Positions 40,459 to 50,657 of a DNA stretch of 64,000 bases are shown piece after piece. The notes under the pieces are model-generated. The model had not been told where the DNA came from, did no database searches, and saw only the letters and a program-made list of their open reading frames with translations. The first letter of the stretch is position 1; each line of letters opens with the position of its first letter. This DNA is from an uncultured Flavobacteriaceae bacterium (GTDB lineage Bacteria; Bacteroidota; Bacteroidia; Flavobacteriales; Flavobacteriaceae), in the NCBI GenBank assembly GCA_947503105.1, contig CANNCM010000003.1:124001-188000 (forward strand). Direction: 5' to 3'. A program made the translations under genes and the position numbers.

Positions 40459-42147
40459 TTGAACTTCAAACTTTTAGCTTTTATTTTGACTTTGGTCTTT
40501 GGCGTATGCTTTGGGCAAACTCATGCTCAAGAATTAACGCTTGAAATCAAAACTAAAGTTGACCATAATATAGACATCATTGAAAAATTGGGCTACACCT
40601 CCAATTTTGATTCAATGGATGCTCTGGAACAAGAACTTGATGTTTTGAAAAAACGCCTAAACGAGTCGGGCTATTTAAATGTTCGCATTTTGAGTATTGA
40701 CCAAAACGATTCTCTTGTTCTGGTATTCATAGAAATGGGGATTAAGTATAGCCATATAGATATCTATGGGCACACTACATACTTTGAAAAACTGGGATAC
40801 AACAGTACTATAGACACGCAAAATGAACTTTATTTTGTACATCTTCCTTTTGATGCTTTGCAAGATGCTTTGGAAAAAATATCAAAACTATTATCTGACG
40901 AAAGTTATGCTTTTGCAACCGTCAGACTAGATGACATTCGTCCTAAAAGCAAAACGCTTTTGCGTGCAGATTTAAGGCTAAACAAAGGACAAAAACGAAC
41001 ACTAAAAGATATTAAAGTCTTAGGGTATGAGAAATTTCCAAAAAGTTACATCAAATATTTCCTAGGCATAAAAACCCAAAAGCCATTTAGCTTGGAAAAA
41101 ATTAAACGTAAAATGGAACTTTTAGAACAATTGTCTTTTGTGCAACAAAAAAGACCAGCCGAAGTGCTTTTTACAACGGATACAACAACGGTTTATCTGT
41201 ATTTGGAAAAAATCAAAACCAATCGTTTTGATGGATTTTTGGGGTTTGGATCCAATGAAGACAGCGGTGCAATTGAATTTGATGGTTATCTGGATTTGAC
41301 CCTCACCAACAACCTCAACTATGGAGAATCCTTTAAATTGAACTACAAAAGTGATGAAAACGAGCAAAAAACTTTTGATGTCCTTCTACAACTCCCCTTT
41401 TTGTTTGGCAGCCCAATTGGCAGTACATTGAACCTTAATATATTTAAAAAAGACAGCACATTTACCACTGCACAACAGCGTATTGAGCTGTTTTATCCGT
41501 TGGACGACAAACAAAACGTGGGGGTTGCAGTGCGCAACTATCAGTCCAACGTTCTTGTTGAAAACACAAACACATTGGCCGAAGATTATAAAAGTCAGTT
41601 TTATGGCTTAAATTACCAATACATCAAGAGGCAAAAAAATGACCCCATTTTTCCAATTTCCAGTCAAGTCAATTTTTCTGCAGGATTTGGACAGCGCCGC
41701 TCTTCTGTAAACGTTCAGCAACGCCAACTTCAACTCAAAGGGTTCCACAGCTTTCAATTAAATGCAAAAAATAGTATTTTTCTTAAGCTTCATCTCGAAG
41801 AACTCGAATCCGAACAATACCTTTTTAATGAACTGATTCGGTTTGGAGGTATCAATTCTATTCGTGGTTTTGAAGAGAACAGCATATTTGCATCACGCCT
41901 TGGGGTTCTGTGCAGCGAGTACCGCTACCGTCTCGACCCTTCACTTTTTATACATAGTATTGTGGATATTGGCTATTTTCAAGATGCCCAAAGAATAAAC
42001 AAACAACTCTACGGCTTTGGATTTGGCTTTGGATTGCGTACCAATGCTGGACTATTGCGCTTCAATTATGCCAATGGTAAAACAAAAAACTCATCCTTTA
42101 TTTTCTCGAACTCAAAGGTTCATCTGAGCTTGACCACTACATTTTAG
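40459..42147 (+). CDS. Omp85/BamA-TamA-like outer membrane protein
   Basis: Predicted outer-membrane beta-barrel protein of 562 residues with an N-terminal signal peptide (hydrophobic to about residue 18, ending FGQTHAQ). A periplasmic part of roughly 220 residues resembles POTRA repeats (for example RADLRLNKGQKRTLKDIKVLG). The C-terminal barrel holds the conserved loop motif RGF at 469-471 in GGINSIRGFEEN, and the chain ends in Phe, as barrels often do. The start codon is TTG; the frame is closed by a TAG just upstream, and no ATG is available nearby. It may insert or export other envelope proteins; its substrate is unknown. Confidence 0.8.
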   Translation: MNFKLLAFILTLVFGVCFGQTHAQELTLEIKTKVDHNIDIIEKLGYTSNFDSMDALEQELDVLKKRLNESGYLNVRILSIDQNDSLVLVFIEMGIKYSHIDIYGHTTYFEKLGYNSTIDTQNELYFVHLPFDALQDALEKISKLLSDESYAFATVRLDDIRPKSKTLLRADLRLNKGQKRTLKDIKVLGYEKFPKSYIKYFLGIKTQKPFSLEKIKRKMELLEQLSFVQQKRPAEVLFTTDTTTVYLYLEKIKTNRFDGFLGFGSNEDSGAIEFDGYLDLTLTNNLNYGESFKLNYKSDENEQKTFDVLLQLPFLFGSPIGSTLNLNIFKKDSTFTTAQQRIELFYPLDDKQNVGVAVRNYQSNVLVENTNTLAEDYKSQFYGLNYQYIKRQKNDPIFPISSQVNFSAGFGQRRSSVNVQQRQLQLKGFHSFQLNAKNSIFLKLHLEELESEQYLFNELIRFGGINSIRGFEENSIFASRLGVLCSEYRYRLDPSLFIHSIVDIGYFQDAQRINKQLYGFGFGFGLRTNAGLLRFNYANGKTKNSSFIFSNSKVHLSLTTTF

Positions 42148-42264
42148 GGCAAAATCCTTGAAAAGATTAAACAATTGTTAAAATTCTGTTAAAAATTAAC
42201 ACCTTTTTAATCTTTCTTAACTTTTAATTAAGAGATTAGCCGATACAAATAAAAATTAAATCAT

Positions 42265-45200
42265 ATGAAACCCAAATTTACGATGATTCTAATGCTTATG
42301 GCATTGGGAGTGCAGCTAGTATTTGCACAACAAAAAACTGTTTCAGGAACCGTATCGGACGAAAATGGATTGCCCCTTCCGGGAGCAACCGTTATACGTG
42401 CGGGCACAAGTTCTGGAACCTCAACCGATTTTGACGGAAAATACCAACTTAGAGCCAACAGCGGCGATGTCCTTGAGATTAGCTATGTGGGCTACACCAC
42501 ACAGTCCATAACTGTAGGGAGCGCAAACACCTATAATGTTAGTCTGACGCTTGATAATACTTTGGATGAAGTGGTGGTGACAGCGTTGGGAAGATCCAAA
42601 GAAAAAGAGAAATTAGGGTATGCTTTCTCAGAATTAAAAGCTGAAGAATTAGAAAAATCTACAGACCCAAATATTGTTAATGCTCTTGCTGGGAAAGTTA
42701 CAGGTGTCTCAATAACAAACTCTTCTGGAGATGTTGGTGCATCTTCAAATATTGTTATTCGTGGTACATCATCAATTTCTGGAAACAATCAAGCGTTATT
42801 TGTTGTTGATGGAGTACCAATTGATAATCAAACTTTATCAACAGGTAGGGGTAGCTATGGAACAAATAGAGCAGGTGATATTGACATGAGTAATGTAGAA
42901 TCTATTTCTGTATTAAAAGGAGGTGCTGCTACAGTTTTGTATGGAGAACGTGCAGCAAATGGTGTTGTACTTATTACAACCAAGAGAGGAAAAGATACAG
43001 GTAAGTTAAATGTTGAATTAAAAACTGGATATACAATTGGAGAGCCAAATAAGTTTCATCCAATTATTCACAACTATTCAAGAGGAAGATTTGGAGATTT
43101 TAGTGCAGTAACCCATTGGAATTGGGGTCCAGCCTATTCAACAAACCCTACTTTTCAAAATGGAACTAATATTGATCAAAATGGAACTGGAACCAGAACA
43201 GATGTAAGTGGGCAAGCTGTTCCATTATTCAAAAATAATTATAAAAATTTCTTTGTTAATAGCCATGCAATAACACATAATATATCTGTTAATGGAGCAA
43301 ATGAAAAAGGAAGATTTAATGTGGCTTTTTCAAAAAATAAAAGTGACGGTGTAGTAAGAAATTCTGAGTATGCCAGACATAATTTTAGTGTAAATGGAGA
43401 TTATGATGTTAATGAAAAATTAAATTTTGGAGCATCAGTACAATATATAGATTCTGACAGAAAAAGCACACCAGGTTTAAATGGTGGTGCTGGCTGGGGA
43501 TCAGGATTAATTTATTACCACCACATGTGGGATTTGGTTAATAGAAACTGGAAAGATGCATCAGGTAGAAAAACATGGTTCTCTGGAGCCGTTGTTGATC
43601 CTATGTGGTCAGTTAATGAAACTAATGAAAACAATAAGGTGAATCGTATGTTAGGAAATGTTAATGCTACTTATAAATTCACCGATTTATTCAATGTTTC
43701 TTATAGAATAGGGGTAGATAATTACTCTGATGTAAGAAAACGAATGAGACCAGTTAGTGATATATCAACTACTGGAAGATTAGGTGATATGTATGATTGG
43801 AGAGCAATTGTAACTCAAATTAATTCTGATTTATTAATATCTGGTGCTTACGATTTAAATGATGATATTGAACTTTCTTATTTAGTTGGTGGAAATATTA
43901 ATGAAAGAAAATATGATAGAATTCAGGTTACAGGAAAGGAGCAGGTATTACCTAGATACACTAACATTACAAATTATGTTAATTTTGAGACTACTGCCTA
44001 TAAAAGTAATCAAAGAACTATGGGTGTCTTTGGTGAATTGACACTTGACTACAAAGGTTATTTATTACTAACTGGAACCGCTAGGAATGATTGGTCTTCC
44101 ACTCTTCCTGCAGATAATAGAAGTTTCTTTTACCCATCTATAAGTACTGGATTTATATTCTCAAAATTAATGGAGAATAATAATGTATTAAATTTTGGTA
44201 AAATAAGAGCTTCATGGGCTAAAGTAGGTAAAAGTGCTCCTTTATATTCACTATATGATACATACGACAAAATTAGCACAAATGCTTTAGGTCAGCCTAG
44301 AGCAGAAGTAAGTGATTTGCAAAAAAACCCTAATTTAAAACCTGAAATTTCATCTGAATATGAAATTGGTACCGAGTTAAAGTTTTTTGATAGTAAAGTA
44401 AACTTAGATGTTACATATTACAATAAAAAAACTGTAGATCAGCATGTTAGAATTCCTTTAACAAATACTTCAGGATATAATCAAGTAATAACAAATGCAG
44501 GTACAGTTAGAAATAAAGGTATAGAAGCATTGTTAACGTTACGAAACCTTGCTACATTTAAAGATTTTAACTGGGATTTAGGTTTTAATTTTACTAAAAA
44601 TGATAATGTTGTTGAGGAATTACCTGATGGAATCGAGCAAATTACCTTAGCATCGGGATGGTGGTCAAATACATCTCTTGTTGCCAGAAAAGGAATGTCT
44701 ACAGGTACTATTGTTGGAACTGCGTATAAAAGAGATGACAAAGGCAATATATTAACAAACAACGGAAAGCCAATAAGAGATGAAGAAAACCAAGTTATTG
44801 GAAATACAATTCCAGATTATATTTTAGGAGTTACTAGTAATTTGAACTACAAAGGGTTTGGCTTAAGCTTTTTATTTGAACATAGAAAAGGCGGAGATGT
44901 TATAAATGATGCAAAAGCAGGGTTTGTTTATTCTGGAATTCATAAAGTTACTGAAAACAGATGGTATCCATCAGCTAATGATGCAAACGTTGGGAGACCT
45001 TCTGCAAATGCAACCACTATTATTAAAGGAATTGATGAAGCATCTGGGAAATCAAATACAACACCTATTAATTTAACAAATGATTATTGGGCAAATGATT
45101 ATCGCCGTGTAGGTGAAAATTTTGTAGAAGATGCTTCATGGTTAAGGCTACGTAATGTTACCTTATCTTACATAATTCCTAAAAAATATACTGAAAAAAT

Positions 45201-45375
45201 AGGCTTTAGCAATATAAAACTGTCATTAACTGGGACAAACTTATGGTTAAAAACGGATTATTCTGGTCATGACCCTGAAACAAGTGGTTTTGGTGCAGGT
45301 AATTTTCAAGGGTACGACATACTTTCTGCGCCATCAACTAAAAGCTATAGCTTTAATGTTAAATTAAATTTTTAA
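42265..45375 (+). CDS. SusC/RagA-family TonB-dependent outer membrane transporter (pair 1)
   Basis: TonB-dependent transporter of 1036 residues. Parts: signal peptide (1-21, ending VFAQ), a carboxypeptidase-regulatory-like domain (about 26-100, SGTVSDENGLPLPGATV), a TonB box near DEVVVTALG, plug domain (about 115-235, with VDGVPIDN and YGERAANGVVLITTK), and a 22-strand barrel ending in Phe. It lies 1 base from its SusD partner. The first 340 bases have about 47% GC by hand count, whereas the rest falls to about 29-35% with almost exclusive TTA leucine codons, so the gene looks mosaic. Substrate unknown; no glycoside hydrolase is nearby. Confidence 0.93.
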   Translation: MKPKFTMILMLMALGVQLVFAQQKTVSGTVSDENGLPLPGATVIRAGTSSGTSTDFDGKYQLRANSGDVLEISYVGYTTQSITVGSANTYNVSLTLDNTLDEVVVTALGRSKEKEKLGYAFSELKAEELEKSTDPNIVNALAGKVTGVSITNSSGDVGASSNIVIRGTSSISGNNQALFVVDGVPIDNQTLSTGRGSYGTNRAGDIDMSNVESISVLKGGAATVLYGERAANGVVLITTKRGKDTGKLNVELKTGYTIGEPNKFHPIIHNYSRGRFGDFSAVTHWNWGPAYSTNPTFQNGTNIDQNGTGTRTDVSGQAVPLFKNNYKNFFVNSHAITHNISVNGANEKGRFNVAFSKNKSDGVVRNSEYARHNFSVNGDYDVNEKLNFGASVQYIDSDRKSTPGLNGGAGWGSGLIYYHHMWDLVNRNWKDASGRKTWFSGAVVDPMWSVNETNENNKVNRMLGNVNATYKFTDLFNVSYRIGVDNYSDVRKRMRPVSDISTTGRLGDMYDWRAIVTQINSDLLISGAYDLNDDIELSYLVGGNINERKYDRIQVTGKEQVLPRYTNITNYVNFETTAYKSNQRTMGVFGELTLDYKGYLLLTGTARNDWSSTLPADNRSFFYPSISTGFIFSKLMENNNVLNFGKIRASWAKVGKSAPLYSLYDTYDKISTNALGQPRAEVSDLQKNPNLKPEISSEYEIGTELKFFDSKVNLDVTYYNKKTVDQHVRIPLTNTSGYNQVITNAGTVRNKGIEALLTLRNLATFKDFNWDLGFNFTKNDNVVEELPDGIEQITLASGWWSNTSLVARKGMSTGTIVGTAYKRDDKGNILTNNGKPIRDEENQVIGNTIPDYILGVTSNLNYKGFGLSFLFEHRKGGDVINDAKAGFVYSGIHKVTENRWYPSANDANVGRPSANATTIIKGIDEASGKSNTTPINLTNDYWANDYRRVGENFVEDASWLRLRNVTLSYIIPKKYTEKIGFSNIKLSLTGTNLWLKTDYSGHDPETSGFGAGNFQGYDILSAPSTKSYSFNVKLNF

Positions 45376-45376
45376 A

Positions 45377-46876
45377 ATGATGAAAAATAAATATTATAAA
45401 ACACACACACTTTTATTAGCTATAGTATTAGTTACTCTTTTTGGATGCTCAAAACTGTCTATGGATGAATTAAGTGTAGATCCAAATAATCCAACAGAAG
45501 CGAATCTAGATCTTTTATTAACAAACACTGAGTCTGATATAGCTGGTACTTTGGGATATTATTGGGACAGATATGCAGGAGCATTTGTTCAAACTTTCGC
45601 TGGTAATCATGCTACAGGTGTAAGTGCAGACCGTTACTTATTGGTGTCTTCAGATTTTGAAGATATGTTTACAATAAGGTATAGAACAGGACTAAAAGAT
45701 GCTTATGAAATAATTAACCAAGGAACAGACGCTGAACTATGGCATCATGTTGGAATTGCAAAAATTATGATGGCAACAGGTTTAGGCTTTTTAACCGATG
45801 TTTACGGTGATATACCATATAGCGAAGCTTTTAAAGGTATAAAAAATGCAACTCCTGCTTACGATTCACAAGAAGAGATATATAACAATATATTTACATT
45901 ATTATCTGAAGCAATTGTAGACTTAAATAAAACTCCTAAGATTGGATTAAAAAATTCTGCTGATATAATTTTTGGAGGAGATCTAAATAAATGGAAAGCT
46001 ACTGCTAATCTATTACTTGCTAGATACCATAATCATCTAAGTAAAGTAGACCCAGCTCAATCAGCAACAAATTCATTAAAATATGTTGATGATGCAATTG
46101 CTTTGGGTATTAATAATTCTTTTAATTATACATTTCCATATGATGGATCTTCAAATTGGAGAAATCCATGGTATGTATTATATGAAAATAATTTAATCAT
46201 TGCTTCCAAAAAATTTATGGATTTACTTCAAAATACTGATGATCCTAGATTAAGGGCTTACTGGGATGATAAACCATACAACTACCCAAATAATAATGGT
46301 GTATTAGGATTTGTAGGCAAACCAAATGGAGATCCTACTGGATCAGCTTCTTTTTCTCCAGTAGGACCACAGACCTATTATGGTAAAACAAATTCTCCTG
46401 AATTAATTGCTACATACTTTGAGCTTAAATTTATTGAAGCTGAAGTAGCTTTTAGATCTGGAGATAAAGGTAGAGCAGCTACTGCTTTAAATGATGCAAT
46501 TGCAGCACAATTGGATTTAGTGACTCCAACTGTTGTTGGGTTAATTACTGAAGAAGGGGGTGATTTAACTGCTTATCAAAACTCTATAGCAGCATATAAA
46601 ACTACTTATGGAAATGAGACAGCCGCAACTGTAACTATTGATAAGATTATGACTGAAAAATATAAAGCTATGTTTACAATGAATGTTGAAACATGGACAG
46701 ACTTAAGAAGGCATGATTTTGCATATCCTTCTGGTGGATATTTAGCACTACCAAATAGTTCAAATCTAACTGAATATATTAGAAGAGGGCTGTACCCTCA
46801 AAATGAATTGGACAACAATGGAGCAAATGTTCCTAAAGGGGTAAAAATGACTACTAGACTATGGTGGGATCAATAA
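45377..46876 (+). CDS. SusD/RagB-like surface lipoprotein (pair 1)
   Basis: Substrate-capturing lid lipoprotein partnering the preceding SusC. 499 residues; lipoprotein signal with lipobox Cys24 in LFGCSKLS. The DPNNPTEANLDLLLTNTE block near the N terminus and the C-terminal EKYKAMFTMNVETWTDLRRHDF segment are typical of the SusD-like group 2 family with TPR-like helices. Base composition is as AT-rich as the body of the SusC gene, so the two were probably acquired together. Attached to the outer surface. Confidence 0.9.
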   Translation: MMKNKYYKTHTLLLAIVLVTLFGCSKLSMDELSVDPNNPTEANLDLLLTNTESDIAGTLGYYWDRYAGAFVQTFAGNHATGVSADRYLLVSSDFEDMFTIRYRTGLKDAYEIINQGTDAELWHHVGIAKIMMATGLGFLTDVYGDIPYSEAFKGIKNATPAYDSQEEIYNNIFTLLSEAIVDLNKTPKIGLKNSADIIFGGDLNKWKATANLLLARYHNHLSKVDPAQSATNSLKYVDDAIALGINNSFNYTFPYDGSSNWRNPWYVLYENNLIIASKKFMDLLQNTDDPRLRAYWDDKPYNYPNNNGVLGFVGKPNGDPTGSASFSPVGPQTYYGKTNSPELIATYFELKFIEAEVAFRSGDKGRAATALNDAIAAQLDLVTPTVVGLITEEGGDLTAYQNSIAAYKTTYGNETAATVTIDKIMTEKYKAMFTMNVETWTDLRRHDFAYPSGGYLALPNSSNLTEYIRRGLYPQNELDNNGANVPKGVKMTTRLWWDQ

Positions 46877-46940
46877 GGATATTCATATAATAATAACTTA
46901 GATAGAATATTTTTAAATAGAGAAGAATCTAAGTAAGTGA

Positions 46941-47138
46941 TTAAAAAAAGTCAATTCGCCAGCAGTTGATGATTTATATGTCTATAAAATTGATCGTATT
47001 ACAGAGGATGAAAATAAAAATAAAAAAACTGTTAATTATTATGGCTTAATTAAAATTGTTAATTTGAAATCTGTTGAAGCAAATGGCACCACAACACATT
47101 CCATTGATATAGAAAGTGGAGAAGGTGTCCTCAAATAA
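46941..47138 (+). pseudogene. Remnant of an unknown gene (C-terminal fragment)
   Basis: A 65-codon open frame with no ATG, GTG or TTG, preceded in frame by TGA at 46938-46940 and ending in TAA. It encodes a plausible protein tail (SPAVDDLYVYKIDRI, YYGLIKIVNLKSVEANG, HSIDIESGEGVLK) with alternating hydrophobic residues suggestive of beta strands. Its base composition looks less AT-rich than SusD pair 1. It lies just after that gene, where a third lipoprotein gene of a SusCD operon would stand, and is followed by a terminator. I infer the end of a resident gene truncated by replacement of upstream DNA; family not recognised. Confidence 0.55.
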
Positions 47139-47155
47139 CATAACGTACAGGTTTC

Positions 47156-47186
47156 AAAAAAAACCACCTCCGGGTGGTTTTTTTTT
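47156..47186 (+). terminator. Intrinsic terminator after SusCD pair 1 and the remnant
   Basis: A-run, then ACCACC (47163-47168), TCCG loop, GGTGGT (47173-47178) and nine T residues. Placed 18 bases after the remnant's stop codon, so it probably ended the original gene. Confidence 0.9.
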
Positions 47187-47428
47187 GCTTCATACAGACT
47201 AAAAAAAAGTGTAAACTATTGATTATCAAGCGTGAATTTGAAAGCTGTCATACAATCTATAAATTCAATTATGTTTCACAAACGTTATTCTTTTGTCAAC
47301 AATTGAGTATTATAGTTTAAAAACAAGTAACTAAATGTTTAATTTTTTTAATTTTTTTTAAAACAAAAGTTGGTTATTTGGGTTTTTATCGTTTCTTTTG
47401 TAACGACTAATTCAAATAATTAACGAAA
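47187..47428. other. AT-rich leader region upstream of SusCD pair 2
   Basis: This is the second part of the 552-base stretch without an intact gene between 46876 and 47429. It is very AT-rich, with poly-T blocks at about 47341-47360. No ORF, perfect TAnnTTTG element or clear operator was found; a promoter must lie here because the terminator at 47156-47186 isolates the next genes. Confidence 0.5.
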
Positions 47429-50400
47429 ATGAAAACAAAGTTTAGTGTAATGCTAACGCTATTGTTAGCGTTGGTTGTGCAAATCTCTTTTGCACAAAAC
47501 AAAAATGTTTCAGGTACTGTTTCAGATGAAAATGGATTGCCTCTTCCAGGTGCAACTGTTGTTATAGAAGGAACAACCACTGGAGTTTCAACTGATTTTG
47601 ATGGTAATTATTCTATTACAGCTAGTGCAGGCGATGTGCTTCTATTTAGCTATGTAGGATATGCGACACAATCTCAAACAGTTGGAGCAAGCAATACAAT
47701 TAATGTTTCTATGGCTCAAGACAACACACTTGAAGAAGTTGTTGTTGTTGGATACAATTCCACAAGCAAGGAAGCATTTACAGGAACTGCAACAAAAATC
47801 GAAACCGAAAACATTGAAGCTAAGGCTATGGGCAACGTCTCACAAGCCCTTAGAGGAGAAGTTGCCGGTGTAAACGTAGTGACTGGTTCTGGTGCTCCAG
47901 GATCTGATGCCACAATCCGTATTCGTGGTTTTGGTTCTGTCAATGGTAACCGTAGCCCACTCTACATTGTAGATGGTGCGCCGTATGCTAGTGATATCTC
48001 TGCAATTAACCCTGCAGATATTGCAAGTTTAACTGTTTTGAAAGATGCTGCGGCAACTTCTATTTACGGTTCTCGTGGTGCAAACGGTGTTATTGTAATT
48101 ACAACCAAAAAAGGTAAAGTAGGAACATCTGAAATCTCTGTAGATGTAAGAACAAGTATCAACACACTTTTCTTACCAAACTACGAGGTTATCGAATCTC
48201 CAGAAGAGTACATCGAGCTGTCTTACAGCTCTTTGAAAAACAAAGCTGTACTTCTTGGTGAAGCGAATCCAGCTGCATGGGCAAGTGCAAACTTGTACGG
48301 AACTGCAGAAGGAATTAATCCAGCGTACAATATTTGGGATGTTGCCGGTGATCAATTGATTGACCAATCTACAGGAAGATTCAACTCAGGGATTGGGCGT
48401 CGTTATTCGCCAACACGTTGGGCTGATGCTGCTTTTGGAACTGGATACAGACAAGAAGCAAACTTACAGTTTAGTGGTGGTAACGAAATGACTCAATTTG
48501 CGACATCTTTTGGGTATTTAGAAGATGAAGGATATACTATCAATTCTAAATACACACGTTACACTACGCGTTTAAATATAAACCATGCACCAAAAGAGTG
48601 GTTGAGAGTTGGAGGAGACTTAGCTTTTACAGGAGGTCTTTACAACAATTCCTCTAGCTCTGAAGGTTCTGCAGGTTCTTCAGGAAATATCTTTGCATTA
48701 ACCAATACAACACCTGCGATTTATGACATCTACCTAAGAGATGAAAATGGTGTTTTGGTAGAAGATCCAATTTTTGGAGGTTACCAATATGATTATGGTA
48801 ATGAATATGGACGTAGAGCATGGAATGCTACTAATGGTATTGCTGATGCGATCTACGATGTTGATAAAACTAAGTCGTTAACAATGCTTGGTAACTTCAA
48901 TATTGGAGTGGATCTTACAGAGTGGTTGACATTTGATGTACGCTACAGTGGCCAGTACAATAACTACGATGGTGCTAGTAGAGGTAACCCATACTATGGT
49001 GCGAATGCCGGTAGTGGATTCCTTTCAAAATCAATCAGCACAAACATCAACCAAAACTTCCTTCAAATGTTGAAATTCAACAAATCTTATGGAAGTCATA
49101 ATGTGAATGCTTTTGTAGCTCACGAATCTACAGAAAACAAATTCACAAACATCAATGCAGCAGCTCAAAATGCAATCTTACCTAACACATTTGACTTAGA
49201 CCAATATACAATTCCTTTTGGAAGAGCAGGCTCTTATTCAACTGGTTGGACTCTAGATAGTTATTTTGCACAGTTGAACTATAACTACGACGGAAAATAC
49301 TTTTTAAGTGCTTCTGGAAGACGTGATGGTTCATCTCGATTTAAAAATAACAAATGGGATACTTTTGGTTCTGTTGGTTTAGGTTGGATCGTTTCGAAAG
49401 AAGATTTCTTCCCAGCGGAAAGCTTTGTGGATTTCTTAAAGCTTAAAGCAAGTTATGGTCTTATTGGAGATCAAGGAACAAATGTTCGTTACGGATGGCA
49501 AATATATGGTATCAACCAAACGCCAGACGGATCGTATTCATTTACTCAAAGTTCGACTTTGGCCAACCCAGATTTAACTTGGGAGGTTAAAACTTCAACT
49601 CAGTTTGGTATCGAATCATCTCTATTTGATGACAGATTGATGTTAGACTTAGATTACTATGTAAATGATACTAAAAACCTATTCTTTACACAAACACTTC
49701 CTGGTTCTAGTGGATCTCAGTTTATCCAGTATAACGACGGTGTTTTAAGAAATTCAGGTTTTGAATTTAATGCTACAGTTAAAGTATTTGATACAGAGGA
49801 TTTCAAAATGTCATTCAACATTAATGGAGAAATGTTTGACAATGAAATTACAGAAATGCCAGCAGATTATTTCACTGGAGAGCCAAAAGTATTGGACGGA
49901 CGTTTATCTCAAGGAAGTTCTTTATATGACTGGTACATGAGAGAGTGGGCAGGAGTCAATCCAGCAACAGGTGCTGCAATGTGGAACCTTTATTATGATG
50001 ACATCAATGGTGATGGCGTTTTCAATTCAGGAGACTCTCAAATTGCGAGTATGACTTTGTATATGGATGAAAATCCTGGTGCAACTGTAAGAAAAACAAC
50101 AACTGAAGATTATACAGATGCAACTCAAAAATATGTTGGAAAATCAGCTATTCCTAAAGTAAGAGGTGGTTTCAGATTAAATGCTGAATACAAAAACTTT
50201 GACATCACTGCTCAGTTTAGCTATAGTTTAGGTGGATATGTATTTGATAGCGGATACCGTACACTAATGAACAACAGAAACCTAATTGGAAGTGATAACT
50301 TCCACACAGATGTAAGACAAGCATGGAAGCAACCTGGTGACATCACTAACGTTCCAAGAATGAGTGCTGGTTACTTTACTGATACGCAACACAGTTTGAC

Positions 50401-50647
50401 TTCAACACGTTTCCTTACAAAAGCAGATTTCCTTTCACTAAACAACTTAAGAATTGGTTATACTCTACCAGACACTACAGCTAGTAGAGCAAATCTTTCT
50501 AAAGTAAGTTTCTTTGTGTCAGGTGATAATTTAATGATGTTGAGTGCTAGAAAAGGTTTAAACCCAACAACCATGATTGGTACGTCAAATTCTGGTATTT
50601 ACATGCCAATGACAACTTTTAGTCTTGGTACAAAAGTTCAATTTTAA
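47429..50647 (+). CDS. SusC/RagA-family TonB-dependent outer membrane transporter (pair 2)
   Basis: 1072 residues with the same plan as pair 1: signal peptide (1-22, ISFAQ), carboxypeptidase-regulatory-like domain (SGTVSDENGLPLPGATV, identical to pair 1 over this stretch), TonB box LEEVVVVGY, plug with VDGAPYASDI and YGSRGANGVIVITTKKG, and a long barrel ending KVQF. Composition is even (about 40% GC in a sampled line) and codon use matches the SusD and lipoprotein genes that follow, unlike pair 1. It imports an unknown substrate with energy from TonB-ExbBD. Confidence 0.94.
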   Translation: MKTKFSVMLTLLLALVVQISFAQNKNVSGTVSDENGLPLPGATVVIEGTTTGVSTDFDGNYSITASAGDVLLFSYVGYATQSQTVGASNTINVSMAQDNTLEEVVVVGYNSTSKEAFTGTATKIETENIEAKAMGNVSQALRGEVAGVNVVTGSGAPGSDATIRIRGFGSVNGNRSPLYIVDGAPYASDISAINPADIASLTVLKDAAATSIYGSRGANGVIVITTKKGKVGTSEISVDVRTSINTLFLPNYEVIESPEEYIELSYSSLKNKAVLLGEANPAAWASANLYGTAEGINPAYNIWDVAGDQLIDQSTGRFNSGIGRRYSPTRWADAAFGTGYRQEANLQFSGGNEMTQFATSFGYLEDEGYTINSKYTRYTTRLNINHAPKEWLRVGGDLAFTGGLYNNSSSSEGSAGSSGNIFALTNTTPAIYDIYLRDENGVLVEDPIFGGYQYDYGNEYGRRAWNATNGIADAIYDVDKTKSLTMLGNFNIGVDLTEWLTFDVRYSGQYNNYDGASRGNPYYGANAGSGFLSKSISTNINQNFLQMLKFNKSYGSHNVNAFVAHESTENKFTNINAAAQNAILPNTFDLDQYTIPFGRAGSYSTGWTLDSYFAQLNYNYDGKYFLSASGRRDGSSRFKNNKWDTFGSVGLGWIVSKEDFFPAESFVDFLKLKASYGLIGDQGTNVRYGWQIYGINQTPDGSYSFTQSSTLANPDLTWEVKTSTQFGIESSLFDDRLMLDLDYYVNDTKNLFFTQTLPGSSGSQFIQYNDGVLRNSGFEFNATVKVFDTEDFKMSFNINGEMFDNEITEMPADYFTGEPKVLDGRLSQGSSLYDWYMREWAGVNPATGAAMWNLYYDDINGDGVFNSGDSQIASMTLYMDENPGATVRKTTTEDYTDATQKYVGKSAIPKVRGGFRLNAEYKNFDITAQFSYSLGGYVFDSGYRTLMNNRNLIGSDNFHTDVRQAWKQPGDITNVPRMSAGYFTDTQHSLTSTRFLTKADFLSLNNLRIGYTLPDTTASRANLSKVSFFVSGDNLMMLSARKGLNPTTMIGTSNSGIYMPMTTFSLGTKVQF

Positions 50648-50657
50648 AAAATAAAAC

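Noticed and set aside
47187-47428. A riboswitch or regulatory RNA in the leader of SusCD pair 2
   Set aside because: The sequence is AT-rich with no conserved helical core that I can recognise.
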